Notes: generated by a model not told the origin, from the sequence alone. A stretch of 64,000 nucleotides of DNA from Nocardioides_C sp963700955 (GCA_963700955.1 CAVOZH010000004.1:1-64000); one strand, 5' to 3'. Numbered from the stretch's first letter, positions 1 through 7,740 are shown. Numbers and translations are program-made.

Positions 1-115
1 TACCACGTCTGACCTGGGGTTTTGCATTGAGCCCAGAGGCAGTAACACAAAGGCTCAGCCCAAATAACACACTGCTAACACCGAAGAAGCGAGCACAAGA
101 AGCGCGGCTTATGTG

Positions 116-328
116 TTATTTGTGTGGCGGAGGAGTAGTGGGTAGCCCCGCTATGAACTCGTGTAGTGAGGACACAAGTACGAGGCGTCGACGGCCCATG
201 TACCGGGACTCGATGAGTTGCATGTCGAGCAGTCCGTACATGTGGTTCCGACTGACGCCTAGCATGATCGCCGCTTCCTTCACGCTGATGAATAGAGGCT
301 CTGGTGGGCGCTTTCCCTTATCAGTCAT
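116..328 (-). CDS. Excisionase-like helix-turn-helix protein
   Basis: A 70-residue protein with a winged-helix DNA-binding domain of the excisionase/MerR-like type. The segment SVKEAAIMLGVSRNHMYGLL is the recognition helix-turn-helix, followed by a basic stretch (MGRRRLVLVSS) typical of the wing. Such proteins set integrase direction or act as small repressors of mobile elements. It is divergent from the nucleotidyltransferase/DUF262 pair and lies on the same side as the attachment-site remnant. It could control that pair or be left over from a mobile element. The ATG start at 328 is the only good one, and no other domain fits in this length. Confidence 0.7.
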   Translation of the reverse strand: MTDKGKRPPEPLFISVKEAAIMLGVSRNHMYGLLDMQLIESRYMGRRRLVLVSSLHEFIAGLPTTPPPHK

Positions 329-525
329 CGCAGTTTTCGCTCCTTATGCGAGTCTTGGCGACTTGTAAACCTAGGGTCTTTCGCGGCAGGCGAAAAGAAG
401 GAATACCTGGGCATGTGGCCCGCCGCTCGCGGGCGCTAAGGCACCCGCCGGACCAACTTGTCGACACTCGGGTGTCGGGGACGTCCACCTCAGCCGAGTC
501 TGCAAGGATCGTCGAGACGTAGGAC

Positions 526-1137
526 GTGAACGACGGGGACGAAAGCGTGACGGAGACGGTTGACACCGCGCACATTGACGCGTTCAAGACGGTGCTCATC
601 GCCGAATCTGACGACCGCCGAGTCGTGAACGAGCACGTCCTGCATGGCGTTTGCCGTGCGATTGACGACGCCAGCCACTACCAACTCAAGCACGAGATCG
701 CCGAAGAGTTTGGACTCCAGGTTCACTCCGAGTTGTACGTCGTCGGGTCAGCGAAACTTGGGTTCAGCATCAACCCGCGCCAGATCTTCAAACCATTCGA
801 TGATGAGTCCGACATCGATGTTGCCATCGTTAGTCACGACCTCTTCGAGCGTGTGTGGCATGAGGCTCATGACTACAAGGAGTCGGGCGCGGACTGGCCC
901 GACCAGCCGAGGTTCGAGCAGTACCTGGCTTGGGGCTGGATCAGGCCGGACAAGTTCCCACGAACGGCAACATTTCAGTTCTCCAACCGTTGGTGGGACT
1001 TCCTGCAGGACCTCCAACTGAGGCGAGTCGCCGGGGCGTACAAAGTGAGAGCGGCCATCTATCACGACATGGAGTTCCTTGTGCAATACCAAATGCGCGG
1101 CGTCACTCAGTGCCGAGTCACTTTGGACGGTGTATGA
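526..1137 (+). CDS. Pol-beta-type nucleotidyltransferase paired with DUF262 gene
   Basis: A 203-residue protein with the hallmarks of the DNA polymerase beta nucleotidyltransferase superfamily: Gly74-Ser75 in YVVGSAKLG, then Asp96-x-Asp98 in ESDIDVAIV, the expected metal ligands. The rest matches no named enzyme I can recall. Its stop overlaps the start of the downstream DUF262 gene (ATGA), so the two are translationally coupled and probably act together. Superfamily members transfer nucleotides to proteins, RNA or small molecules; the substrate here is unknown. GTG at 526 is used, and GTG at 547 is an alternative start. Its place in a mobile region suggests a defence or toxin-like role, which is inference. 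Confidence 0.75.
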   Translation: MNDGDESVTETVDTAHIDAFKTVLIAESDDRRVVNEHVLHGVCRAIDDASHYQLKHEIAEEFGLQVHSELYVVGSAKLGFSINPRQIFKPFDDESDIDVAIVSHDLFERVWHEAHDYKESGADWPDQPRFEQYLAWGWIRPDKFPRTATFQFSNRWWDFLQDLQLRRVAGAYKVRAAIYHDMEFLVQYQMRGVTQCRVTLDGV

Positions 1138-2153
1138 GCATGCAGACCTCAGCGACCAACCGGCGAGTGCGCATTCTCCTGACGGGGATTCGCGACAAGA
1201 CGTTGATCCCCAACCCCCACTTTCAGCGCCGACTTGTGTGGTCGAACATCCACAAGATCGCATTCCTCGAGACGGTGCTCCAGGGACTCCCATTTCCCGA
1301 GATCTTCATCTCGGCCGGAGGGGTGGACTCGGAGACCGGGGATGGCTCTGAACTCATCGTTGACGGGCAGCAGAGAATTACAACGCTCTACCAATATTTC
1401 ACTTCATCGCTAGACCTGCGACTGCCGAATGGGATGACTCCTTACACGGAGTTGGATGAGTCAGAGAAACTGGCGTTTCTTGAGTACCAGGTTGTGATCC
1501 GCGATCTGGGGCAGTTGACCGAGGACCAGACTCGCAACATCTTCCAGCGCATCAACTCCACCAAGTACTCGTTGAACGCGATGGAGGTCAATAACTCGCG
1601 GTTCGACGGCGACTTGAAGCGTTTTGCTGAGGAGATCGCCGCTGATCGGTTCTTCGAAGATCACCGTGTCTTCACCGGGCTTGACGGCCGCCGGATGAAC
1701 GATGTGCGGTTCTGCCTCACCCTGCTCATCACGATGATGAGTGGATACTTCAATCGCGACGACGAGCACGAGGCCTACCTGCAGCACTACAACGACGAAC
1801 TTCCACAGAAGGCGGAGCTTCGGTCGCGCTTCGACCGCGTAACAAGGTTCATCGATGAGATGGACGTGCCGTCGCGCTCTCGGGCCTGGCAGAAGGCAGA
1901 TCTGCTCACACTCATGGCCGAGTTGGATCGCCTGCTCAACTTGGAAGATCGTGCACTCCAGGCGCCGCAGGTGGGGGAAGCACTTAATGACTTCTACGAC
2001 CAGGTGGAGTCCGTGACCCATAACGACGTCGCTCCGGTGGCGACCGAGTATTACCGCAGGGTCAGGTCAGGGATCAACGACCGCGTCAGCAGGGTGAGCA
2101 GGGGCGAGATCGTCCACGACCTGCTCGTCAATCTGGAGAACTCGCTCTTCTGA
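1134..2153 (+). CDS. DUF262 (GmrSD N-terminal-like, ParB/Srx fold) protein
   Basis: A 339-residue protein starting at the ATG that overlaps the upstream stop codon. The DUF262 signature is clear: FQRRLVWS (about residues 30 to 37), PFPEIFI, the nucleotide-binding Asp77-Gly-Gln-Gln-Arg81 in LIVDGQQRITTLY, and a later NIFQRINSTKYSLN block. DUF262 is the NTPase-like half of the GmrSD type IV restriction enzymes. No DUF1524 HNH nuclease half is visible here, as the C-terminus is helical. The partner is the upstream nucleotidyltransferase, so this may be a two-component defence or regulatory module. The family call is firm, the function is inferred. Confidence 0.82.
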   Translation: MSMQTSATNRRVRILLTGIRDKTLIPNPHFQRRLVWSNIHKIAFLETVLQGLPFPEIFISAGGVDSETGDGSELIVDGQQRITTLYQYFTSSLDLRLPNGMTPYTELDESEKLAFLEYQVVIRDLGQLTEDQTRNIFQRINSTKYSLNAMEVNNSRFDGDLKRFAEEIAADRFFEDHRVFTGLDGRRMNDVRFCLTLLITMMSGYFNRDDEHEAYLQHYNDELPQKAELRSRFDRVTRFIDEMDVPSRSRAWQKADLLTLMAELDRLLNLEDRALQAPQVGEALNDFYDQVESVTHNDVAPVATEYYRRVRSGINDRVSRVSRGEIVHDLLVNLENSLF

Positions 2154-2240
2154 AGACAGGGCGGCGCGTAGGGCGAGCCAGGCACACCCTTCTCGTTCGT
2201 CACGCCCCGGCTCTATGTAGTCGGGCGAGGAACAGGGGCC

Positions 2241-2270
2241 CCTGGTACCACTTGGTATCCCCTGGTACCC
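2241..2270. repeat. Three tandem decamers beside the attachment-site remnant
   Basis: Three consecutive 10-bp units, CCTGGTACCA, CTTGGTATCC and CCTGGTACCC, sit just left of the tRNA 3' fragment. Short direct repeats in this position are typical of integrase arm sites or excisionase sites, but binding is inferred. Confidence 0.6.
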
Positions 2271-2277
2271 CCCGGTC

Positions 2278-2319
2278 CTCATAATCCTTGGGTCGTGGGT
2301 TCGAGTCCCACCCGCCCTA
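2278..2319 (+). tRNA. tRNA(CAT) 3'-half fragment, probable att core
   Basis: The sequence begins in an anticodon loop (CTCATAA, anticodon CAT) and continues through a T-arm (GTGGG TTCGAGT CCCAC) and a 7-nt acceptor strand (CCGCCCT) plus discriminator A. The bases 5' of the loop do not pair with the anticodon 3' strand, so there is no 5' half. A tRNA 3' end starting in the anticodon loop is the classic core left by a tyrosine-integrase element inserted in a tRNA gene. It is not a functional tRNA. The truncated integrase at 3,182 lies less than 1 kb away. Confidence 0.8.
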
Positions 2320-2339
2320 CAAACGGCGCTGTAGTACTC

Positions 2340-2428
2340 CGGCTGAGGCTTGACGTTTCGGCTTCGGCTGATGCCTGACAGTGTTCCGGCTGACGCTTGA
2401 CAGCTGTGTCGGCTGATTCTTGACACTC
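2340..2428. repeat. Four subterminal direct repeats, left end of the IS
   Basis: The motif CGGCTGAnnCtTGACa starts at 2340, 2365, 2387 and 2410, a spacing of 22 to 25 bp. The innermost copy is the terminal inverted repeat. Multiple phased copies may be transposase-binding sites or a record of nested insertion or slippage at the IS end. Confidence 0.75.
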
Positions 2429-2430
2429 CC

Positions 2431-3093
2431 GTGATGAGGGAGGTGAGCGTGGCCGAGCAGCGGTACCAGGCCGTGTTGGGCGTGATCGCCGACGGCCGGG
2501 ACGTGAAGGAAGTCGCCGCCCAGTGGGGCGTGAGCCGGCAGACGATGCATGCCTGGCTGGCCAAGTACGAGTTCGGCGGACTGGAGGGTCTGGCGGACCG
2601 TTCACATCGATCGCCCACCACCACCGGCAAGATCGAGCGTTTCCACCGCACCCTGCGCGCGGAGTTCGACACCACCCGGGTGTTCACCAGCCTGGCCGCG
2701 GCTCAGGGAGCGCTGGACGAGTGGGTGGCGTACTACAACGAACAACGGCCCCACCAGGCCCTGGACTACGACACGCCCGGGGTGCGGTTCGCGCAGCAGC
2801 GACCTGTGGGTGCGACCGGCCAGGTGGGGCAGGTGGCGACGTGGGTGCGGCCGGTCCCGGACCGCGACGGTGAGTCCTGGGTGACACGCAAGGTCTGCTC
2901 CAACGGCATCGTGTGCGTCTCCTGGCAGCAGGTCAGCATCGGCAAGCACCGGGCAGGACAGCGCTGCGACGTGCTGGTCACCCCAGAGCTGCTCCAGTTC
3001 TGGATCGACGACGAACTCCTCAAGACCGCGAAACGACGCAGCACCGGGGAGGTGAGGAAGAAGTACGCCGCAGGCACCGGCAAACGTGCCTAA
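2431..3093 (+). pseudogene. IS481 transposase with in-frame loss of its DDE core
   Basis: The 220-residue frame starts with the IS481 helix-turn-helix (VSVAEQRYQAVL, then EVAAQWGVSRQTMHAW, to LADRSHRSP, about residues 1 to 62). It jumps directly to the C-terminal catalytic segment TTTGKIERFHRTLRAEF, followed by WVAYYNEQRPHQALDYDTPG and a variable tail. Full-length family members carry roughly 150 residues between these blocks, including the first two acidic residues of the DDE triad. These are missing although the frame stays open. The glutamate (KIERFHR) remains. The product may still bind the ends but should not catalyse transposition. Confidence 0.8.
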
Positions 3094-3104
3094 CCTGTAG
3101 TTCA

Positions 3105-3148
3105 GAGTGTCAAGGATCAGCCGAAACAGATCCGTCAACCCTCAACCG
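3105..3148. repeat. Right-end inverted repeat copies of the IS
   Basis: The copy at 3105 to 3123 is the inverted counterpart of the innermost left copy. A second, weaker copy (CGTCAACCCTCAACCG, 3133 to 3148) resembles the inverse of the outermost left copy. Confidence 0.65.
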
Positions 3149-3181
3149 ACTTCGGACAGCCCTACCAATCGTTTTCCCAGC

Positions 3182-3985
3182 TCAGGACGCATGTTGGCCG
3201 CCGAAGTCGAGCGGCAGCACGTCCGGCTTCGGGGCCTCAGTCCGCAAAGAGTCCGCACGAGCCGCGGCCGCCGCAGCGTCTAGCCGGTCGGCAACCGCGT
3301 CGAGGTCGTCGCCGAAGAGGCCGGCGTACACGTCGAGCGTCATCGCTGCGGACGCGTGCCCGAGCATCCGCTGGACGGCCTTGACGTTGGCTCCCGCCTG
3401 CACCGCCAGGCTCGCGGCCGTGTGCCGCAGGTCGTGCGGCGTCAGACCGGACACCCCGAGCTGCTTCGTAGCCGGCGCGAACACGCGGCTTGGGAAGTTG
3501 TGGTTGCGCATCACCTCGCCGCGGGGCGTGGTGAACACCAGGTCCTCCGGACTCTTGCCGGCGACGTGCTCGGCGAGCGCGTCGACGAGGGAGCGGGGGA
3601 CCGGCACCGATCTGCACTGATGGGACTTCGGGGTGCCGTAGGTCATCTCGCCGTTGATCTCCACGGCGGTGTGCACGACCTCGATGCGCCGCTTCATCAG
3701 GTCCAGCCTTCGTACGCGCACGGCCGTGGCCTCCCCCCACCGCATGCCGGTGTAGGCGAGCACCCTGACGAACAACTCGTAGCCGGGGCAGGCCTGCGCG
3801 AGCTCCTCGACCTGGCCGTGCGACAGGAACACCCGCTCGCCCTTGGCGGCGCGGGGGAGGCGTACTCCCGTCGCCGGGTTACGAGGGAGCCGTCCGTCTC
3901 GCACAGCAGGGTCGAGCATCAGCGAGAACATGCGGTGCACCTGCCGCACTGTCGAGGCGGCGTACCCATCCGCGACGAGCCGACC
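3182..3985 (-). pseudogene. Tyrosine integrase lacking its N-terminal domain
   Basis: The frame gives the C-terminal part of a phage/ICE-type tyrosine recombinase with all catalytic residues present. Numbered from the GTG at 3949 they are Arg70 (TGMRWGEA), Lys108 (TPKSH), His172-x-x-Arg175 (PHDLRHTAAS), His198 (LGHAS) and Tyr208 (DVYAGLF). Family-like sequence continues upstream of that GTG (NGRLVADGYAAST), then stops near 3985, where full integrases still need an N-terminal arm-binding and SAM-like region of more than 100 residues. No start fits that missing part. It is probably the broken integrase of the element that left the tRNA fragment at 2278. Confidence 0.8.
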
Positions 3986-4254
3986 GTTTGACAGAAAAAG
4001 AGGCGGATTGTCTGGTGCCGTCTGGGTTTGTCTGGGGACGTCGCTGGCCGTTGCTGTCAGGCGGGCCGGTTGCGGTCAGAACCGTGGCGAAATCCCTCGA
4101 ACAAGAACTCGGTAAATCTCGCATGCCGAGACTTGGAGGCGTGAGCTTTGGTCAGAAGACGGCTGCCCCAACGCACGGACATGCCGATGTGCGGATGTGC
4201 GGACGGCCCCGAAATTCGGGTGCGATGCTGTCCGGCTCGTGGGACGTTGAGCGC

Positions 4255-4839
4255 ATGGGTATTCGGGCAGCCCCCTTTGCGATCCGTGTCTCACGGTCCG
4301 AGGACAGCGAGGCCATTCGACGTGTGAACGGCGCAGCTTTCGCCGGGGACCGCGTACCGGACATGGTCGATGCCCTCGTCGCGGCTGGGGACGTGGTCGC
4401 CAGCCTCGTGGCCGACCTGGACGGCGAGGTGGTTGGCCACGTCCAACTGAGTCGTTGCTGGGTCGACGCCCGTGAGCGACTCGTCGAGGTAGTGACGCTT
4501 AGCCCACTCGCCGTCGCGCCCTACCACCAGCGACAAGGAGCTGGAACGGCATTGATCGCTGCAGCCCTCCAGACAGCACGGGCAGGGAGAGAGCCTGCGG
4601 TGTTCCTGGAAGGCGACCCGAACTTCTACGGCACGCGCGGGTTCTTGAACGCAGAGACCCTGGGGTTTGGACGCCCGTCTCCACGCATCCCCGAACCCGC
4701 CTTCCAGGTGGCGCTGTTCGACGCGGAGCTGCCTCGCGGCCCGTTCGTCTACAGCCAGACGTTCTGGACCCAGGATTGTGTGGGCCTGCGTGATCCCGAG
4801 CTCGCCCGAGTCGAGGCGGAGCTCGCCCTCGGACCATGA
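4255..4839 (+). CDS. GNAT family N-acetyltransferase (YhbS-like)
   Basis: A 194-residue protein with the GNAT acetyl-CoA-binding segment LSPLAVAPYHQRQGAGTALI (about residues 82 to 101) and the downstream GDPNFYGTRGF motif characteristic of YhbS-type N-acetyltransferases. The acceptor is unknown. The frame is open further upstream, but the ATG at 4255 is where homology begins and leaves a GNAT of usual size. It is the first of seven same-strand small genes separated by paired-hairpin repeats; the first repeat begins 50 bp after its stop. GNAT genes are frequent cargo of cassette arrays. Confidence 0.85.
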   Translation: MGIRAAPFAIRVSRSEDSEAIRRVNGAAFAGDRVPDMVDALVAAGDVVASLVADLDGEVVGHVQLSRCWVDARERLVEVVTLSPLAVAPYHQRQGAGTALIAAALQTARAGREPAVFLEGDPNFYGTRGFLNAETLGFGRPSPRIPEPAFQVALFDAELPRGPFVYSQTFWTQDCVGLRDPELARVEAELALGP

Positions 4840-4888
4840 CGCGACCCGTGAGCCTCACGCTCCTCAGCACAGGTCACCCCCCAAGCAA

Positions 4889-4940
4889 ACGTCCGCTTCT
4901 GCCGCGGATAGTGAAGCGCGGTCATGCCTGATGAGCGGGG
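4889..4940. repeat. Paired-hairpin intergenic repeat, copy 1
   Basis: Hairpin 1 is TCCGC-TTCTGCC-GCGGA (4892 to 4908), followed by linker AGTGAA, then hairpin 2 with arms CGC/GCG and TCAT/ATGA (4917 to 4937). It lies between the GNAT gene and the next cassette-like gene. Confidence 0.8.
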
Positions 4941-4960
4941 CGTTGCGCGACACTCTCCCT

Positions 4961-5431
4961 ATGCCTATAGTGCCGGGTCGCGACCATCCATCATCCCTCC
5001 AGCGCCTTCGGTCCGCGCCGTCGGTGACATCTGGGCGCGCTCTCCTCCTCGCCATGCTGGGCTTGCTGGTCTGTGACGTGATCGGGGGATTCGTCGCCCT
5101 CGCCTCGGGCGCGAACTCGTTCAACGAGGCGTGGGGCTTCGACACCCAGAACACAGTGCCGCTGCCGATCGGGGCGGCACAACTTGTTCTCGCGTGGTTA
5201 GCCGCGCGTAACATGCGGCCTCCAATCGGCTTGATCGCGGCTGTCCTCCTCAGCGTGTTCTGCCTCATCAGCCTCATGGCCGGATTGTTCGACGGTGACC
5301 TCATCCAGAACGTCGCTTCGGATGGTGTCCTCTCGTTGGGAGTCGCCTGGGCAGCCGTTCTTCTCGCGTTCACCGCGGTGGTCGGTCTGCTCGCCGCGAT
5401 CCGGGCGAAGCAGTTGCGCCAACGTCGCTGA
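4961..5431 (+). CDS. Small four-helix membrane protein, unknown function
   Basis: A 156-residue protein with four predicted transmembrane segments at about residues 27 to 48 (LLLAMLGLLVCDVIGG), 66 to 83, 88 to 108 and 122 to 145, and a short basic C-terminus (AKQLRQRR). No family recognised. ATG 4961 is chosen because the in-frame ATG at 4931 lies inside the hairpin repeat. It is flanked by repeat copies 1 and 2, so it looks like the cargo of one cassette-like unit. Confidence 0.65.
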   Translation: MPIVPGRDHPSSLQRLRSAPSVTSGRALLLAMLGLLVCDVIGGFVALASGANSFNEAWGFDTQNTVPLPIGAAQLVLAWLAARNMRPPIGLIAAVLLSVFCLISLMAGLFDGDLIQNVASDGVLSLGVAWAAVLLAFTAVVGLLAAIRAKQLRQRR

Positions 5432-5449
5432 CGGCCCTCAACCGTCGAC

Positions 5450-5492
5450 GCGCGGATCTGCCGCTGTCCGCGTGCGACTGCCGATGACAGCG
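5450..5492. repeat. Paired-hairpin intergenic repeat, copy 2 (stem inverted)
   Basis: The loop TCTGCC is kept, but the stem strands are swapped (CGCGGA at 5451 to 5456 pairs with TCCGCG at 5467 to 5472). This suggests that structure is conserved more than sequence. It lies between two membrane-protein genes. Confidence 0.6.
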
Positions 5493-5626
5493 CGCCCCTG
5501 CAGTGTCCGTCCGACCCGTCGCCTAGACCGCAACTACCGCCGCGTACCCCACAGGTGGACGCACTCGTTGCTCTTCCCAGCAGCCGCCCAGGTCATGGCC
5601 ATACCAGGAGCCGGGAGAACGATTCG

Positions 5627-6124
5627 ATGCACCAGGCTCCACCTAGATCCGAGCAAACCCCTGCGGATGACCGCGCGGTCGCCGCAGCTCAGCAGCCCGT
5701 GGTCGTCGTTTGCCAGTACACACGCTGGGTGGCGGCGACCTTCGGGCTGCTCTTCCTCCCGTTCACCCTCGGCCCACTGGCGACCGCTCACACCACGGCC
5801 GCGCGAGCGGCGGATGTGGTCGTCGCCCTCATGAGCGTCGCCTTCCTGGTCCGGGCGTTCCTAGCCGGCACCGTCCGGGCGGCGGACGGCAGCGTGGTGA
5901 TCCGGAGCTTCCTTCGGACCCGCCGATACGCCGCCGCCGACATCGACCGATTCGAGGCCCAGCCCGGGCTCGTCGGGGCCCGCAAGCGGCTGATCCTGGT
6001 CGCGGTGACCTCCTCGGGCCCGCGGGACTTCCCGGACTTCGCCTGCCCGCGCTCGGGCCGAGGCAGCGACCTGGTCCCCACCACGGTCAGGCGACTGAAC
6101 GCCTACCTGGCCGCGTACCGGTAG
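5627..6124 (+). CDS. Membrane-anchored PH-like domain protein
   Basis: A 165-residue protein with two hydrophobic segments (about residues 28 to 46 and 58 to 78), then a bacterial PH-like beta-rich region (VRAADGSVVIRSFLRTRRYAAADIDRFE) and a C-terminal helix (TTVRRLNAYLAAYR). Such proteins are common in actinobacteria and their role is unknown. The ATG at 5627 has a GGGAG ribosome site 11 bp upstream; the open frame extends further back without homology. It is bracketed by repeat copies 2 and 3. Confidence 0.7.
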   Translation: MHQAPPRSEQTPADDRAVAAAQQPVVVVCQYTRWVAATFGLLFLPFTLGPLATAHTTAARAADVVVALMSVAFLVRAFLAGTVRAADGSVVIRSFLRTRRYAAADIDRFEAQPGLVGARKRLILVAVTSSGPRDFPDFACPRSGRGSDLVPTTVRRLNAYLAAYR

Positions 6125-6183
6125 CCCCGGGCCGCGGACTGCCCCCGAACCCGCCGACCGCGGCGACGGCAGGGGGAGCAAAC

Positions 6184-6236
6184 AACGTCCGGATTTGCCG
6201 CGGAGAGGTAAAGCGCTGACGTGCCGACGTGCGGGG
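6184..6236. repeat. Paired-hairpin intergenic repeat, copy 3
   Basis: Starts ACGTCCGGATTTGCCGCGGA: TCCG (6188 to 6191) pairs with CGGA (6201 to 6204) around a loop containing TTGCC. A GTAAAGCGC linker and a second GTGCC-centred segment follow. Confidence 0.75.
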
Positions 6237-6266
6237 TACAGGCCCCCGCGATGAAAGACTCGGATC

Positions 6267-6611
6267 GTGAAGGGCGAACAAGAGGATGAGCAGTTGGCCG
6301 AGCGGTTCCGCCAGATGGGCGTGAAGGTCGACCAGGCACTCCCCGCGTGGAGCGGAATGCGGCCCTTCTTCGGTGGCTATCTGAACTGGAATCTGCTCTT
6401 CACAAGGTGGCGCGTGCTTGCGTGGCGTGGGGAGAGCGTCGAACTCTGGACCCGCTGGAGTGGGCTACCGAGCAAGGTTCTCCTCACCGTCCCAGCGAAT
6501 GAGGTAGCGCTCTTGCATCCGGGCCGAGGCTATGACCGCGTCGGTGTGGGCCGAAAGCGGGTGTGGGTGCCGTCGCAATACCGCGACAGGCTGGCACAGC
6601 AAAGGTCCTGA
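6267..6611 (+). CDS. Hypothetical protein, possible PH-like beta fold
   Basis: A 114-residue protein I do not recognise. It has a charged N-terminus (EQEDEQLAERFRQMG) and a middle stretch with regularly spaced Trp residues (WNLLFTRWRVLAWRGESVELWTRW) that could form beta strands. The GTG start at 6267 follows the third repeat by 30 bp. Its stop lies inside the weak repeat copy at 6599, the same gene-then-repeat arrangement seen for its neighbours. Confidence 0.55.
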   Translation: MKGEQEDEQLAERFRQMGVKVDQALPAWSGMRPFFGGYLNWNLLFTRWRVLAWRGESVELWTRWSGLPSKVLLTVPANEVALLHPGRGYDRVGVGRKRVWVPSQYRDRLAQQRS

Positions 6612-6637
6612 CATGCCGCGTTGAGTGCGCTAGGTCC
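6599..6637. repeat. Degenerate copy of the intergenic repeat, copy 4
   Basis: AAAGGTCCTGACATGCCGCG aligns with the start of the better copies (AAACGTCCnnnnnTGCCGCG) and a GAGTGCGC linker follows. The stems are poor. It overlaps the stop codon of the upstream gene. Confidence 0.5.
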
Positions 6638-6705
6638 AAGGACACACCTGGACCGTAGGGCGAGGCTTCGGGTGCCGGATCCTCCGCGGGTGAGAGGGTC
6701 TATCC

Positions 6706-7377
6706 GTGGGCATCCGGGAGATCGCGCGGGGGCGTTGGGGTGGGCGGCTGTCCAAGGCAATGGGCGCGATCAACGCTCGGCATCCGTGGAGTCACAACGA
6801 CCATTTTCACCCCTGGATCGTGACGCGCCTTCCCGAACAGCGGCATCGAGCTTTGGAAGTCGGGTGCGGTCGCGGCGAACTGCTCGCCGTGCTCGCTCCG
6901 CAGTTCGAGGATGTCCGCGGTATCGACGTTGACACAACAATGCGTGAGGCTGCGGCTGCCCGCTGCGCGGGGCTGGCGAACGTCACCGTCGATGGGACGC
7001 CGTTGGATGAGGTCACTGGACCGGTCGATCTGGTCACGATGGTCGCCGTGCTCCACCACCTCGACATCGAGAAGACGCTTTCCGACGTCTGGCGCCTCTT
7101 GGCCCCCGGCGGCCGCTTCCTGAGCGTCGGCCTGGCTCGTCCAGCGACGCTCACCGACCACGCCTGGGATCTCGCCTCGATGGTCACGAACCCTGCTATC
7201 GGGTACGTGAAGCACCCGTGGGTCTCGCCACAGGGCGTTCAACCGCCCTCGGTCCCGGTCGCGGACCCCCGTCTGACCTACGCAGAGATCGGTGTGGCGG
7301 TAGAACGGGTGATGCCGGGGGCTCGGATGCGCCATCACCTCGGCTTCCGGCACACGATCGAATGGACCAAGCCCTAG
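6706..7377 (+). CDS. Class I SAM-dependent methyltransferase
   Basis: A 223-residue protein with the methyltransferase motif I ALEVGCGRGELLAVL (about residues 49 to 63), motif II acidic end RGIDVD, post-motif VDLVTMVAVLHHL, and the LAPGGRFLSVG strand. It fits the small UbiE/COQ5-like group. The N-terminal SHNDHFHPWIV element is typical of a large set of actinobacterial methyltransferases of unknown substrate. GTG 6706 is the start. It lies between repeat copies 4 and 5, with no functional link to its neighbours. Confidence 0.85.
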   Translation: MGIREIARGRWGGRLSKAMGAINARHPWSHNDHFHPWIVTRLPEQRHRALEVGCGRGELLAVLAPQFEDVRGIDVDTTMREAAAARCAGLANVTVDGTPLDEVTGPVDLVTMVAVLHHLDIEKTLSDVWRLLAPGGRFLSVGLARPATLTDHAWDLASMVTNPAIGYVKHPWVSPQGVQPPSVPVADPRLTYAEIGVAVERVMPGARMRHHLGFRHTIEWTKP

Positions 7378-7394
7378 GCCCCACTTAGGGTGCC

Positions 7395-7446
7395 CGACGC
7401 ATCCGCACATGCCGCCGGTAGTGAACTATCGGACCTGCCGATGACC
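7395..7446. repeat. Paired-hairpin intergenic repeat, copy 5
   Basis: ATCCGCACATGCCGCCGGTA aligns with copy 1. The linker AGTGAA is identical, then hairpin 2 is ATCGG-ACCTG-CCGAT (7428 to 7442), a perfect 5-bp stem with different bases from copy 1. Confidence 0.75.
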
Positions 7447-7508
7447 GGACAATGCGAAACGGGGGGGTCCCGGTCGGGGGTGTGTTCATCGTGCCGATAC
7501 TTGCAGGC

Positions 7509-7688
7509 ATGAAGTGGTTTCAGTTCGTGCTGGTGCCCGTCTTGGTTGCGGCAAGCTGGCTTGCATACTCTGCCTATCAAGACGCCCTAGACGTGCAGCA
7601 CATCGTTGCCGCGGGCGTCTTCTTAGTCGTCGCGGCCCCAGTCAACATCTTCGCGTATCGCCGCAGCCAAAGGCTGGGCGAGCGGTAG
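7509..7688 (+). CDS. Very small two-helix membrane protein
   Basis: A 59-residue protein starting MKWFQFVLVPVLVAASWLAY, a strong membrane helix. A second helix follows (IVAAGVFLVVAAPVNIFAY) and then a basic tail (RRSQRLGER), suggesting both ends face the cytoplasm. An upstream in-frame start at 7452 would add 19 residues but begins close to repeat copy 5. Function unknown. The next repeat begins 4 bp after the stop. Confidence 0.6.
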   Translation: MKWFQFVLVPVLVAASWLAYSAYQDALDVQHIVAAGVFLVVAAPVNIFAYRRSQRLGER

Positions 7689-7691
7689 ACC

Positions 7692-7740
7692 CGCACGTCC
7701 TCATCTGCCGCGGACAGTGAAACTCGGCCGGGCCGAATCG
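7692..7740. repeat. Paired-hairpin intergenic repeat, copy 6
   Basis: GTCC (7697 to 7700) pairs with GGAC (7712 to 7715) around a TCATCTGCC loop. The linker AGTGAA is identical to copies 1 and 5. Hairpin 2 is TCGGC-CGG-GCCGA (7724 to 7736). Confidence 0.8.

Larger units (their letters stand above)
2340..3148. mobile_element. IS481-type insertion sequence, internally deleted
   Basis: The element is bounded by inverted terminal repeats. The inner left copy at 2410 to 2428 (CGGCTGATTCTTGACACTC) matches, inverted, the right copy at 3105 to 3123 (GAGTGTCAAGGATCAGCCG). Extra subterminal copies occur at both ends. The single reading frame inside is an IS481 transposase without its central catalytic part. 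The outer limits are uncertain because I could not identify a target-site duplication. Confidence 0.75.

Noticed and set aside
4889..7740. Standard integron attC sites
   Set aside because: The hairpin repeats lack the GTTRRRY/RYYYAAC cores and no IntI-type integrase is seen, so I report a cassette-like repeat and not an integron.
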